From positions 1 through 64,000 of the forward strand of contig JAYFOA010000031.1 of NCBI GenBank assembly GCA_034933145.1: a DNA stretch of 64,000 bases. Reading direction: 5' to 3'. The notes beneath the pieces were generated by a model, which saw nothing but the letters and a program-made list of their open reading frames with translations, did not search any database and was not told the DNA's origin. Source of the stretch: UBA4644 sp034933145. GTDB taxonomy: Bacteria > Bacillota > Clostridia > Oscillospirales > Butyricicoccaceae. Below, piece after piece: positions 27,174-36,179 of the stretch; positions within the stretch are counted from its first letter, which is position 1; every line of letters begins with the position of its first letter. The translations under genes were made by a program, and so were the position numbers.

Positions 27174-28730
27174 GTGCATACCAGCACAATCATCTGGATC
27201 TGCGCGTTGTTGGTCACGGCTGCTGCCGGTGTGTTTATCGGATACCTGTACCGCGCGAAGGTAGCGGAAAAGGAGATCGGCACAGCCGAAGAGGAAGCCC
27301 GCCGTATCGTCAACGAAGCGATCAAGACTGCCGAGACCAAGAAACGGGAAGCCGGCGTTGAGGCCAAGGAAGAGGCGCTGCGCATCCGTACTGAGAACGA
27401 ACGCGAATGTAAGGAACGGCGTGCCGAAGTTCAAAAGCAGGAGCGCCGTATTCAGCAAAAGGAAGAGGCCCTGGACAAAAAGTACGAAAGTATTGAGGCC
27501 AAAGAGGAAAAACTCAGTCAGAGGCTTCGCCAGCTGGAAGATCAGCAGGCGGAAATCGGGACTATAAAGCAGCAGCAAATGGAAACGCTGGAGAAAATTT
27601 CCGGGCTGTCTGTTGAAGATGCTAAAAATTATCTTATTTCTCAGGTAGAGGCCGATGCGCGGCACGATGCAGCGATCAAGCTGAAAGAAATCGAACGCCA
27701 GTTAAAGGATGATGCCGACCAGAAAGCGCGGGAGATTATCTCTGTGGCGATCCAGCGCTGTGCCGCCGATCACGCCAGCGAGGCTACCGTTTCGGTGGTG
27801 CCGCTGCCCAATGATGAAATGAAGGGGCGGATCATCGGTCGTGAGGGCCGAAATATCCGTACTCTGGAGACCTTGACAGGTGTGGATCTTATTATCGACG
27901 ATACGCCGGAGGCCATCACGCTCTCCAGCTTTGACCCCGTACGCCGCGAGGTGGCGCGGCTGTCTCTGGAGAAGTTAATTTCCGATGGACGCATCCATCC
28001 TGCCCGCATCGAAGAGACGGTAGAGAAAGCGCAGAAAGAAGTAGATGTTACCATCCGCCAGGAAGGCGAGCGCGCTATGTTTGAAACCGGAGTCCACGGC
28101 ATTCATCCGGAATTGGTCAAGCTGCTGGGACGGATGCGTTACCGCACCAGCTATGGACAGAACGTGCTGAATCATTCCATCGAGGTCGCACATATTGCTG
28201 GCCTTCTGGCCGCAGAACTCGGCCTGCCAACACAGCAGATCGCTCTGGCAAAACGCGCCGGATTGCTTCATGACATTGGGAAGGCTGTCACGCATGAGGT
28301 CGAAGGCAGCCATGTCAATATCGGCGTTGACCTGGCCCGGAAATATCATGAAAAAGATGAGATCGTCCATGCCATTCATGCCCATCACGGCGATGTGGAG
28401 GCCGAGACGATTGTTGCCTGCTTGGTTCAGGCTGCTGACGCGATTTCCGCTGCGCGTCCCGGAGCACGCCGCGAGAACCTTGAAGCGTATATCAAGCGGC
28501 TGGAAAAACTGGAGGAGCTGGCCGGCAGCATGAACGGCGTGGATAAGTGCTTTGCCTTCCAGGCGGGCCGCGAGATCCGTATTATTGTCAAGCCCGACGA
28601 GGTCAAGGACGACGATATGGTTCTGCTGGCCCGGGAATTGTCCAAAAAAATTGAAGATGAATTGAATTATCCCGGTCAGATTAAGGTTCATGTGGTTCGG
28701 GAGACCCGCGCTGTCGAGTACGCAAAATAG
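27174..28730 (+). CDS. rny: Ribonuclease Y
   Basis: 518 residues, standard for RNase Y, the membrane-bound endonuclease that starts mRNA decay in Firmicutes. In order: an N-terminal membrane helix, a long charged coiled coil (about residues 30-180), a KH domain (GRIIGREGRNIRTLE) and an HD domain (LLHDIGKAVTHE, HAIHAHHGD). The start is GTG at 27174 with AGGAGG upstream. It has its own promoter. Confidence 0.96.
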   Translation: MHTSTIIWICALLVTAAAGVFIGYLYRAKVAEKEIGTAEEEARRIVNEAIKTAETKKREAGVEAKEEALRIRTENERECKERRAEVQKQERRIQQKEEALDKKYESIEAKEEKLSQRLRQLEDQQAEIGTIKQQQMETLEKISGLSVEDAKNYLISQVEADARHDAAIKLKEIERQLKDDADQKAREIISVAIQRCAADHASEATVSVVPLPNDEMKGRIIGREGRNIRTLETLTGVDLIIDDTPEAITLSSFDPVRREVARLSLEKLISDGRIHPARIEETVEKAQKEVDVTIRQEGERAMFETGVHGIHPELVKLLGRMRYRTSYGQNVLNHSIEVAHIAGLLAAELGLPTQQIALAKRAGLLHDIGKAVTHEVEGSHVNIGVDLARKYHEKDEIVHAIHAHHGDVEAETIVACLVQAADAISAARPGARRENLEAYIKRLEKLEELAGSMNGVDKCFAFQAGREIRIIVKPDEVKDDDMVLLARELSKKIEDELNYPGQIKVHVVRETRAVEYAK

Positions 28731-28800
28731 TAACCGTTCTCCAACCCCGTCCGGCATCCGGGGTCGCGTCAGCGGCCTTTTATCCGGAGACGCACGGCAT

Positions 28801-28829
28801 GCCGCCCGACGCATTTTGCACCGGGCGGC
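28801..28829 (+). terminator. Hairpin after rny
   Basis: An 8-base GC-only stem about 70 bases past the rny stop. The T-rich stretch comes about 20 bases later, so this is a weak call. Confidence 0.4.
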
Positions 28830-28914
28830 GGTCGGGGGAGGAGCACGGTTTTCTTTTTGAATTACTGGCTGCAATTTTTGCCGGCCGATGGTGGTACCGA
28901 GAAAACGGATATCT

Positions 28915-29435
28915 ATGTGGTGCTGTGATATAAAGCTGACGTTGGATCCGGTCGCGCCGTTTGAAAAGCCGATTCTTTCTAATCTTCTGGAAAAATATGA
29001 CTATGAGTTTTTCCAGTATGATCTGCGGGACGTATCCCCGTTGGGGCTTTTCGGATATGACTGGCTGGACTGTTATTGGACAGAACCTGGCCGTTATGCG
29101 TTTTTTATCCGAGCGGATGGGAACTTAGCCGGATTTGCCATGGTCAGAGGTTCGTGTGAGGCCCAGACAGATAACAAAAGGTATAATATATCGGAATTTT
29201 GCATATTGTATAAATACCGCCGACAGGGAGTAGGCCGTTTTGCCGTGCGAGCGCTGCTGCAGCGGTTCCCGGGCCGATGGGAGCTGAAACTGCATCCGAA
29301 AAACACCGTTGCCGCTATTTTTGGCCTTCTATTGTGGGAGAGGCAACCGGCGGCCGCTACACCGTGCTGGAGAACCAGCCGGACGTGATCTATGATGATG
29401 GGACGCCGGCTCGGGTATTGCTGTTCGACGTGTGA
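28915..29435 (+). pseudogene. GNAT acetyltransferase with a one-base frameshift near the C-terminus
   Basis: The first frame encodes a GNAT-like protein (YWTEPGRYAFFIRADG, then the acetyl-CoA loop KYRRQGVGRFA) of the COG5628 type. At the T5 run 29318-29322 the frame leaves the family pattern and stops at 29388. Adding one T there restores a natural ending (FWPSIVGEATGGRYTVLENQ) that runs to the stop at 29433-29435, as expected for the family. Either the gene is inactivated, or this is a sequencing error in a homopolymer. The start is uncertain; ATG at 28915 fits the domain, ATG at 28888 is also in frame. Confidence 0.72.
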
Positions 29436-29510
29436 TGCACAAAGCCAAGCAGAGTATTTTCAGCGGGCGGCGGATATAAGATCCGGAACCGCCGACGGGA
29501 GGTAAAAAGT

Positions 29511-30821
29511 ATGGATGAAAGCCGATTACGGGAGGAATTCGGGTATTTCGCGTTAAATACAATTTTGGAAAATACGGCGGACCTTATTTATTTTAAGGAT
29601 CGGTCGCTTCGATATATGCATGTGTCAAAGGCGTTTGCCGCATTGACAGGCAGCCGGGACGCCTGCGAACTTTATGGGAAAACCGATCAGGATCTGTTTT
29701 CGGAAGAAGAAGCTGCCCGCTATGCGGAAGCAGACCGGAAGGTGCTGGAGACCGGTATGCCGAGTTCTTTTCAACTTGGCCGGATGACGGGCGACGAGCA
29801 GCACCAGTATTCTTCCGTTTTTGAATATCCTGTTTGTGACGACAAGGGACATACGATCGGTGTATACGGTATAGGGCGGGATGTAACGGCACAGGCAATG
29901 CTGGAAAAGGAACTGGGGCGATGGGGGCAGCCCACCCGGGCCTTGGCGGATGTGATGGAAGCAGATATTTCCGAGAATCGGATTCTGCACCTGGACGGCA
30001 CGGTCTGGAGCACGATTATGGCGCCTAGGACGGAAGGTTCTTTTTCCGATTTGGTGAAAAGCGCGGCGATGCTGGCAAAGGAAGAGTGCCGGGAAGAACT
30101 TTTTGCGCGGTATTCACTTCAGAAGCTGCAGGAGGACTATAAAAACGGCATACGGCAGTTTTCGCATATCGTCGGTCTGCATTTTGGTGAAAAGCGGTTT
30201 CGCTGGATTGAATTCACCGCCTGGCTTTACCGGACGGAATTTAACGGAAATTTGCGGCTGATGCTCTTTTTGCGCGATATGGACGAAGAGATCCGCAAGC
30301 GTATGCTTCTGCGTCACAAAGCGGAAGTTGACCCGTTGACCGGCGTACTCAACCGTAAAAGCGCTATGGAACAGATTGAAGAGTGCATCCTTGGCTATGG
30401 TGCCGAGGGAACGCATGCTCTTTTGTTCATTGATCTGGATTTTTTCAAGCAGGTCAATGATCGGAAGGGGCATCCTTACGGAGACCAGGTGCTGCGGGAG
30501 ACGGCCGCCGGACTGCGCGAGCTGTTTCGTGGAACCGATGTAGTCGGACGGATGGGCGGAGATGAATTTATCGTGTTTTTAAAGAATATTTCATCTAGGG
30601 AGGCCGTGGAGCGGAAGATCCAAGCAGTGTTCAACGCACCTGCCTTTTGTCAGGGAAGATCGGAGGAGGAGCCGCCGCTCGGCTGCAGCGTGGGCGTTGC
30701 ATTTTTCCGGGGCGGTGGAAAGAGTTTCGGCCAGCTCTACGAGGAGGCGGACAAGGCAATGTATACGGCGAAGATGGCAGGAAAGTGTCGTGTGGCTTTT
30801 TTTGAGGATGGAATACGATGA
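29511..30821 (+). CDS. PAS-GGDEF diguanylate cyclase
   Basis: 436 residues. A PAS domain occupies about residues 15-135 (LIYFKDRSLRYMHVSKAF, YGIGRDVTAQ), a second less clear sensory part follows, and a GGDEF domain about 265-430 with the intact active site GGDEF and a RGTD inhibitory site (RxxD) five residues before it. It should make c-di-GMP and be subject to product inhibition. No membrane segment is visible, so it is cytosolic. Its stop overlaps the next start (ATGA). Confidence 0.92.
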   Translation: MDESRLREEFGYFALNTILENTADLIYFKDRSLRYMHVSKAFAALTGSRDACELYGKTDQDLFSEEEAARYAEADRKVLETGMPSSFQLGRMTGDEQHQYSSVFEYPVCDDKGHTIGVYGIGRDVTAQAMLEKELGRWGQPTRALADVMEADISENRILHLDGTVWSTIMAPRTEGSFSDLVKSAAMLAKEECREELFARYSLQKLQEDYKNGIRQFSHIVGLHFGEKRFRWIEFTAWLYRTEFNGNLRLMLFLRDMDEEIRKRMLLRHKAEVDPLTGVLNRKSAMEQIEECILGYGAEGTHALLFIDLDFFKQVNDRKGHPYGDQVLRETAAGLRELFRGTDVVGRMGGDEFIVFLKNISSREAVERKIQAVFNAPAFCQGRSEEEPPLGCSVGVAFFRGGGKSFGQLYEEADKAMYTAKMAGKCRVAFFEDGIR

Positions 30822-32026
30822 AGCAGGAACGTAGATTTCTCGCCCTCGCAGTTACGCCGAAGGGTGAGGCATCGGTTCGCCGCGGGCATCCCTGGGTCTA
30901 TGCAGAGGAGATCGTTTCCGGCCGGGACGGGCTTACCAACGGGTGCCTAGCCGACGTTTTTTCCGTCAAGGGGTCCTACCTGGGCACCGGCCTGTTCAGC
31001 GAGCACAGCAAAATTGCTGTGCGGCTTTTGTCCGACAACGCCAACGAGCGGTTTGAAGAGGAATTTTTTACCCGCCGGGTCAAATATGCACTCGATTATC
31101 GCCGCGCCGTCATGGGCGGCGACTTTTCCTGCTGCCGCCTGATCTTTGGCGAAGCGGATGGACTGCCCGGACTGACGGTGGACCGGTTCTCCGACGTACT
31201 GGTGGCACAGGTGCTCTCTTTCGGCATGGAGCAGCGGAAGGATATGATCTTTCGGGCGCTGCTTACGCAGCTGGATGGTATCCGCGGGATTTACGAGCGC
31301 AACGACGTGGCAATCCGGACGCTGGAGGGCCTGCCGTTGGACAAGGGATGGTGGAACGGCACACCCCGGGCGGGCGCACCGGAAACCGAGATTGTTGAAA
31401 ACGGTGTCAGGTATCTGGTGGATGTGGAAAACGGACAGAAAACCGGATTCTTTCTTGACCAGAAATATAACCGGCGGGAGATCCAGCGGCTGGCGGCGGG
31501 ACATGCCGTGCTGGACTGCTTTACCCATACCGGTTCCTTTGCCCTTAACGCGGCGCTGGGCGGCGCGAAGCAGGTGACGGCGGTGGATATCTCGGAGAGT
31601 GCCGTGGCGTTGGCACGGGCTAACGCCGAACGAAACGGTCTGTCCGGACAGATGGACTTTCTGGCGGCCGACGTTTTTGATCTGTTGCCGAAGCTGTGCG
31701 CGGAACACGCGCCCTATGACTTCGTTGTCCTTGACCCGCCGGCCTTTACCAAGAGTCGGCGGACCGTTGCCGGAGCGGAGCGAGGCTATAAGGAGATCAA
31801 CTACCGGGCGATGAAGTTGCTGCCGAGGGGTGGCTTTCTGGCCACCTGTTCCTGTTCTCATTTTATGGGCAGCGATTTGTTTGAACGCCTGCTGGCATCG
31901 GCTGCACGGGACGCGGGCGTGACGCTCAAGCAGGTGGAGGCCCGGCAGCAGGCGCCTGATCACCCCATTCTCTGGACTGTGCCGGAGACCGACTATCTTA
32001 AATTTTATATCTTCCAGGTAGTATAG
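30818..32026 (+). CDS. RlmI-like rRNA (cytosine-C5) methyltransferase
   Basis: 402 residues with an N-terminal PUA domain (VRRGHPWVYAEEI, residues 15-85), a central DUF-type fold and a C-terminal SAM methyltransferase domain (LDCFTHTGSFALNAALGGA, VVLDPPAFTKS, TCSCSHFM). This layout matches RlmI/YwbD, which modifies 23S rRNA. The ATG overlaps the GGDEF gene stop by 4 bases. Confidence 0.92.
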   Translation: MKQERRFLALAVTPKGEASVRRGHPWVYAEEIVSGRDGLTNGCLADVFSVKGSYLGTGLFSEHSKIAVRLLSDNANERFEEEFFTRRVKYALDYRRAVMGGDFSCCRLIFGEADGLPGLTVDRFSDVLVAQVLSFGMEQRKDMIFRALLTQLDGIRGIYERNDVAIRTLEGLPLDKGWWNGTPRAGAPETEIVENGVRYLVDVENGQKTGFFLDQKYNRREIQRLAAGHAVLDCFTHTGSFALNAALGGAKQVTAVDISESAVALARANAERNGLSGQMDFLAADVFDLLPKLCAEHAPYDFVVLDPPAFTKSRRTVAGAERGYKEINYRAMKLLPRGGFLATCSCSHFMGSDLFERLLASAARDAGVTLKQVEARQQAPDHPILWTVPETDYLKFYIFQVV

Positions 32027-32055
32027 TTGCGAACGCTATGATTTTTTGCTATACT
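32027..32055 (+). promoter_or_regulatory. Promoter for the O-antigen-ligase-like gene
   Basis: TTGCGA, 17 bases, TATACT with a TGC extension, about 40 bases before the ATG at 32094. Confidence 0.6.
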
Positions 32056-32093
32056 TTCCTTATGTGAAAATTTATCCGACGGGAGCGTGCGCC

Positions 32094-33389
32094 ATGAAGG
32101 CATTCTGCGGTAAGCTGGAACGCTTTTTCCTGTTTTTTCTGTTTGTTAATCCGTTTCTCGATATTTTTGGTGGCATATATACCAAAATGTCCGAGACCTA
32201 TGCACTGCCCGGCGTTTCGCCCAGCTTGCTGGCGCGGATGCTGGTGCTGCTGGTAATGGCCTTTTACCTATTGGCAAAGAGAGATTGGAAAGCGGTGCTG
32301 ACCGTTTTGCCGGTGGGCATCGTATTTGTCGTCTCTTTTTTGCTGGAGGTACAGGACTTTTATGCCGTCGACCTAAGCAGTGATGTGCAGTATATCATCC
32401 GCTTTGGCTTCAACCTGGCGGCCCTTTTATGCTATACGCGGGTGTTCAAGGACAGCGGCATTTCGAAAAGTGAGCTGCTTACCCTGTTTGACCGCTGCTT
32501 CCGTTTTTCGGCGGCGATGCTTTCGTTGGCCGTCGTGCTTCCTTATCTGTTCGGCGTAGGTTATTATACTTATGGAGATCGGTTCGGCTTCCGCGGCTGC
32601 CGGGGCTTTTTCTACTCCGGCAATGACATCACCGCTGTGTTGATGCTGCTGCTTCCGCTATCGATCGCATCCTTTTACAGGGTGGTAAATCTCCGGGGCG
32701 GTGTATGGCGCTGGCTATGCTATGTGCTGCCGCCAGCCTTTACTGTGGCGGCGCTGCTCCTGATCGGAACAAAGACCGCGTTTTTGGGATTGGGCTTTAT
32801 TTTGGTCGTGATGCTCGGCTGGGCGCTGTGGCGGGCGATTGTAAAAAAAGAGCGGAATCCTGTACTCCGGTTTTTGTGCATACTGGTCGGCGTATTTCTG
32901 ACATTGCTGGTACTCAAGCTATTCGCCCCCACCGACGTGGCGACTACCATCATCCAATCCATCGAGCATCCGGCCGTAGTAGCGCCGAGCGCGGGTGTGC
33001 TAAACTCCATCCTCAGTGGACGGCAGTATAAGCTGGCGAATGCCTTCCGTATGTGGAAGGAGAGCCTGCCGCTGTCAGCACTATTCGGCGTCGGCCGGGG
33101 AACACAGGAAAAAGTCATTGAGATGGACATTCTTGAGGTGTTCTTCTATTATGGTGTGCTGGGCTTTATTGCGATGCTGTGGCTTTATTTCCGGGAGGGC
33201 GTGCGGCTGGTCGGAAACGTGTTTCGGCGCTTTGATGTCCAGGGACTGGCGCTGCTGGCTGGAGTCGGGCTGTGCACCGGGTACCTGTTGATTGCAGGAC
33301 ATGTACTGTTCTCCGTGACCTCCGGCTTCTGGTATGCGCTGTTGTTGGCGTATGCGGCGCTGTATTACCGAAAGGAAGAAATCATTTAA
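32094..33389 (+). CDS. O-antigen ligase/Wzy-like polytopic membrane protein
   Basis: 431 residues with about 11-12 membrane helices and a large extracytoplasmic loop near residues 290-350 (LSGRQYKLANAFRMWKESLPL followed by FGVGRGTQEK), as in the O-antigen ligase/polymerase (Wzy_C) family. These join or polymerise lipid-linked glycans outside the membrane. The ATG at 32094 with GGGAG upstream is preferred over an ATG at 32046. It is not in a glycan gene cluster, but UppP, PAP2 and LCP genes lie in the same window. Confidence 0.82.
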   Translation: MKAFCGKLERFFLFFLFVNPFLDIFGGIYTKMSETYALPGVSPSLLARMLVLLVMAFYLLAKRDWKAVLTVLPVGIVFVVSFLLEVQDFYAVDLSSDVQYIIRFGFNLAALLCYTRVFKDSGISKSELLTLFDRCFRFSAAMLSLAVVLPYLFGVGYYTYGDRFGFRGCRGFFYSGNDITAVLMLLLPLSIASFYRVVNLRGGVWRWLCYVLPPAFTVAALLLIGTKTAFLGLGFILVVMLGWALWRAIVKKERNPVLRFLCILVGVFLTLLVLKLFAPTDVATTIIQSIEHPAVVAPSAGVLNSILSGRQYKLANAFRMWKESLPLSALFGVGRGTQEKVIEMDILEVFFYYGVLGFIAMLWLYFREGVRLVGNVFRRFDVQGLALLAGVGLCTGYLLIAGHVLFSVTSGFWYALLLAYAALYYRKEEII

Positions 33390-33548
33390 AAAATCGCGTT
33401 TATTTAAGGTCGCGGAGTGACCACAATTCTCTGTTCGCTGCCGGATGTGCGCGACTCGTATGAAGCGGCCAGAATATATGAAAAGCAGGATGGAACATAG
33501 ATTTTTCATACCCGTTTCGGACAGCTGTGATCCTTTGGCGAGTGTAAA

Positions 33549-33587
33549 AAGTAAGGCGGACGGCCCATAGGGCCGTCCGCCTTACTT
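33549..33587. terminator. Bidirectional terminator between convergent genes
   Basis: An 18-base perfect stem with a 3-base loop, A-rich before and T-rich after, between the ligase-like gene and rubrerythrin. The rest of the 33390-33598 gap shows nothing else. Confidence 0.9.
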
Positions 33588-33598
33588 TGATATTTGGC

Positions 33599-34138
33599 TT
33601 AATAATTTTCGCTGCGAAGCTGAAAATAGCTCTGTGGATGCTGGCAGACCGGGCAGATCTCCGGTGCGGTCTTGCCAATGACCACATGACCACAGTTTAG
33701 GCACTGCCATACGGCGTCTCCGTCCTTGGAAAATACCAGTTTTCCCTTTACGTTTTCCAGAAGCTTAAGATAGCGCTCCTCATGCAGCTTTTCCACAGAG
33801 GCGACACCTTCGAACTGCTTGGCGATCTCGTCAAACCCCTCTTCCCGCGCGGTGCGGGCAAAGCCGGCGTACATATCGGTCCATTCATAGTGTTCGCCGT
33901 CGGCCGCGGCCTGAAGATTCTCTTCCGTGGAACCGATTCCGTTATGCAGCAGCTTGTACCATAGCTTGGCATGCTCTTTTTCATTTCCCGCGGTTTCTGC
34001 AAAGATATTGGCAATCTGCTCATAGCCGTCTTTGCGCGCCTTGGAAGAGAAGTAATTATACTTTGTAAACGCCATGGACTCACCGGAAAAAGCGGCCATC
34101 AGGTTTGCCTCAGTCTTGCTGCCTTTCAGATCTTTCAT
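33599..34138 (-). CDS. Rubrerythrin
   Basis: 179 residues: a ferritin-like diiron domain (FSGESMAF, ETAGNEKEHAKLWY, SVEKLHEERY) followed by a rubredoxin-type iron site (CLNCGH and CPVCQH). It reduces hydrogen peroxide in anaerobes using rubredoxin or similar donors. AAAGGAG precedes the ATG. A palindrome lies in the leader region. Confidence 0.97.
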   Translation of the reverse strand: MKDLKGSKTEANLMAAFSGESMAFTKYNYFSSKARKDGYEQIANIFAETAGNEKEHAKLWYKLLHNGIGSTEENLQAAADGEHYEWTDMYAGFARTAREEGFDEIAKQFEGVASVEKLHEERYLKLLENVKGKLVFSKDGDAVWQCLNCGHVVIGKTAPEICPVCQHPQSYFQLRSENY

Positions 34139-34160
34139 ACGGACACTCCTTTCAAAATTT

Positions 34161-34173
34161 AAGAACTATTCTT
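34161..34173 (-). promoter_or_regulatory. Palindrome in the rubrerythrin promoter region
   Basis: A 5+3+5 perfect inverted repeat (AAGAACTATTCTT) placed just downstream of an AT-rich -10-like stretch and 23-35 bases before the rbr start. A PerR/Fur-like operator is plausible by position and gene; the match to a known box is not exact. Confidence 0.4.
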
Positions 34174-34190
34174 GATTTTATATTAATAGT

Positions 34191-35120
34191 TTACTCGGAG
34201 CCGGAGGGATTGTCAAGCCGGTATTTTGGACCGGAAAAGCTGGCGCCTATGGCACCCAGTACAATAACCACCGCGCCGAGTGCCTGTAAAATGGTAAAGC
34301 TTTCATGCAGGAAGAGGAGGCCGGCCAGAATAGAGACCACCGTGATCAGGTTGCCCAATGGCGCTATCACGGGTGCCGGTACACGGGACAGGGCGTAATT
34401 CATCAGCAGAAATGCACCGACTGAACATACGCCGGAAAGGAAGGAGACAGCCAGCCAAAACTTGCCGCTTGCGAGCGGAGCAAGCACGAGGCCGGAGAAA
34501 TCCGAGCGGGTGAACCAAAGAGCCATGGGCGTAAAAACTACTGCGCCCATCCCCAGCATGAAATAGGTCTGCTCAAACGCGTCAAAGGAATAGGAGGTCT
34601 TCCGGCTGAGAACATTATAAAGACCACCCGACAGCACCGCACCCAGCAACAGAACGATGCCCACCGGCTTGACCTCGCCGCCGATGCCGCCCAAGCTCGT
34701 CATCACCGCGCCGGCCACCGAGAGGACAGTAAACAATTTTTGCCGCAGGTTTGTATGTTCCCCGAGCATAACTGCCGAAAGAATCAGCGACAGGATAGGA
34801 ATCAGGGCGATCATTGTTCCGGCAAAGGATGAGGTACTGTTTTCAATGCCGTAGCTTTCGCAGAGAAAGTAGCAGACCGGCTGTACTAGGCCAAGCGCCA
34901 GAAGCTGTTTCCAGGGCCGTCCCCGAAGGGTAAACGTCTTCTTGCGAAGAACCAGGGCAACATTCATCAGCGTGAATGCGGTTAGGAACCGAACCGCCAG
35001 CAGAACCGGCGGAAGAGCGGCTTCAAACGCCAATTTGGTAAAGAGAAACGAGAATCCCCAGGAGATGCTGCAGAAAACAGTGCAGAGCAGCGCAACGGTA
35101 CGGGCGGATAGTTTTTTCAT
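34191..35120 (-). CDS. EamA/DMT family transporter
   Basis: 309 residues with ten helices in two EamA repeats (SISWGFSFLFTKLAF in the first, PAPVIAPLGNLITVVSILAG in the second). GAGG precedes the ATG at 35120. It lies upstream of rubrerythrin on the same strand, and the rbr promoter probably overlaps its 3' end. Substrate unknown. Confidence 0.9.
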   Translation of the reverse strand: MKKLSARTVALLCTVFCSISWGFSFLFTKLAFEAALPPVLLAVRFLTAFTLMNVALVLRKKTFTLRGRPWKQLLALGLVQPVCYFLCESYGIENSTSSFAGTMIALIPILSLILSAVMLGEHTNLRQKLFTVLSVAGAVMTSLGGIGGEVKPVGIVLLLGAVLSGGLYNVLSRKTSYSFDAFEQTYFMLGMGAVVFTPMALWFTRSDFSGLVLAPLASGKFWLAVSFLSGVCSVGAFLLMNYALSRVPAPVIAPLGNLITVVSILAGLLFLHESFTILQALGAVVIVLGAIGASFSGPKYRLDNPSGSE

Positions 35121-35207
35121 TGACAGATCCTCTTCGGCAGAGTTTAGTATAAGAAACGCAATGAAAATTATTATACCTGAACCCGCTGTGGGTTACAATG
35201 CCTTAGC

Positions 35208-35236
35208 TTGACTTTTATACCCGCATAAGGTAAAAT
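35208..35236 (+). promoter_or_regulatory. Sigma-A promoter of the lipid kinase gene
   Basis: TTGACT, 17 bases, TAAAAT; the start codon follows 26 bases later. It heads the long plus-strand run. Confidence 0.75.
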
Positions 35237-35261
35237 TCATCAAATGAGGTGAGCGCTCATT

Positions 35262-36179
35262 ATGACTGAAAAAAAGAAACTTTTATTGCTTATCAATCCG
35301 CACGCGGGAAAGTCTGCCGTGCGGAATAAGCTGCTGGGCATTGTCGACCGGTTTGTTAAGGGCGGATATGAGGTATCCGTTTATATTACCCAACGCTCCG
35401 GTGAACTGCCGGATGTGGTGGCAAAACAGGCCGCAAATTTTAACATGGTGGTGTGCAGCGGCGGTGACGGAACGCTGAACGAGACGGTCAATGGACTTAT
35501 GCGCTGTGAAACGCCGCCGGCGCTGGGCTATATTCCGGCCGGAACCACCAACGACTTCGCGGCCAGTTTTTCATTGCCGCGCAATATGGAGGCGGCGGCG
35601 GAAGTGGCAATGGAGGGTCAGCTGGTTTATTTTGATGTGGGGAAGTTTAACAACTCCTACTTTGCCTATGTTGCCGCCTTCGGGGCCTTTACCGATGTGC
35701 CTTATGTCACGCCGCAGGAGACCAAAAACGCTTTGGGAAAACTGGCCTATCTGCTGGAGGGTGCCCGCCGTCTACCGACCATTCAAGCATATCCTATTCG
35801 GCTGGAATATGACGGCGGTGTTATTGAGGACGACATTCTGGTCGGCGTTGTCAGCAACAGCCGTTATGTGGCCGGCCTTCCGATGGGCGAGCGCAACGAC
35901 GCATCCATGTGCGACGGGCTGATGGAGGTTATCCTCGTCAAAAAGCCGGGGAATGCGTTGGAGCTGACCCCGCTCATCAATACCTTTCTGATGGGAGAAA
36001 TGGAATCCGACCTTGTGTATACTTTTAAGACGCAGTCGCTCCACCTCCATTCTGAGGTGCCGATCTCTTGGACATTGGACGGCGAGTACGGCGGCCAGCG
36101 CACCGACGTCATAATTGAAAACCAGAAAGAGGCGCTGGGCATCATGGCGCCCGCCGAGGCCTCCAAAACAAGACGATGA
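35262..36179 (+). CDS. Diacylglycerol kinase-family lipid kinase
   Basis: 305 residues of the DagK/YegS family. The NPHAGK start, the nucleotide-binding SGGDGTLNE and PAGTTNDFA motifs and the later GEYGGQ region are intact. These enzymes phosphorylate diacylglycerol or another lipid at the membrane face. The stop overlaps the ATP-grasp start by 4 bases, so the two are almost surely co-expressed. Confidence 0.93.
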   Translation: MTEKKKLLLLINPHAGKSAVRNKLLGIVDRFVKGGYEVSVYITQRSGELPDVVAKQAANFNMVVCSGGDGTLNETVNGLMRCETPPALGYIPAGTTNDFAASFSLPRNMEAAAEVAMEGQLVYFDVGKFNNSYFAYVAAFGAFTDVPYVTPQETKNALGKLAYLLEGARRLPTIQAYPIRLEYDGGVIEDDILVGVVSNSRYVAGLPMGERNDASMCDGLMEVILVKKPGNALELTPLINTFLMGEMESDLVYTFKTQSLHLHSEVPISWTLDGEYGGQRTDVIIENQKEALGIMAPAEASKTRR

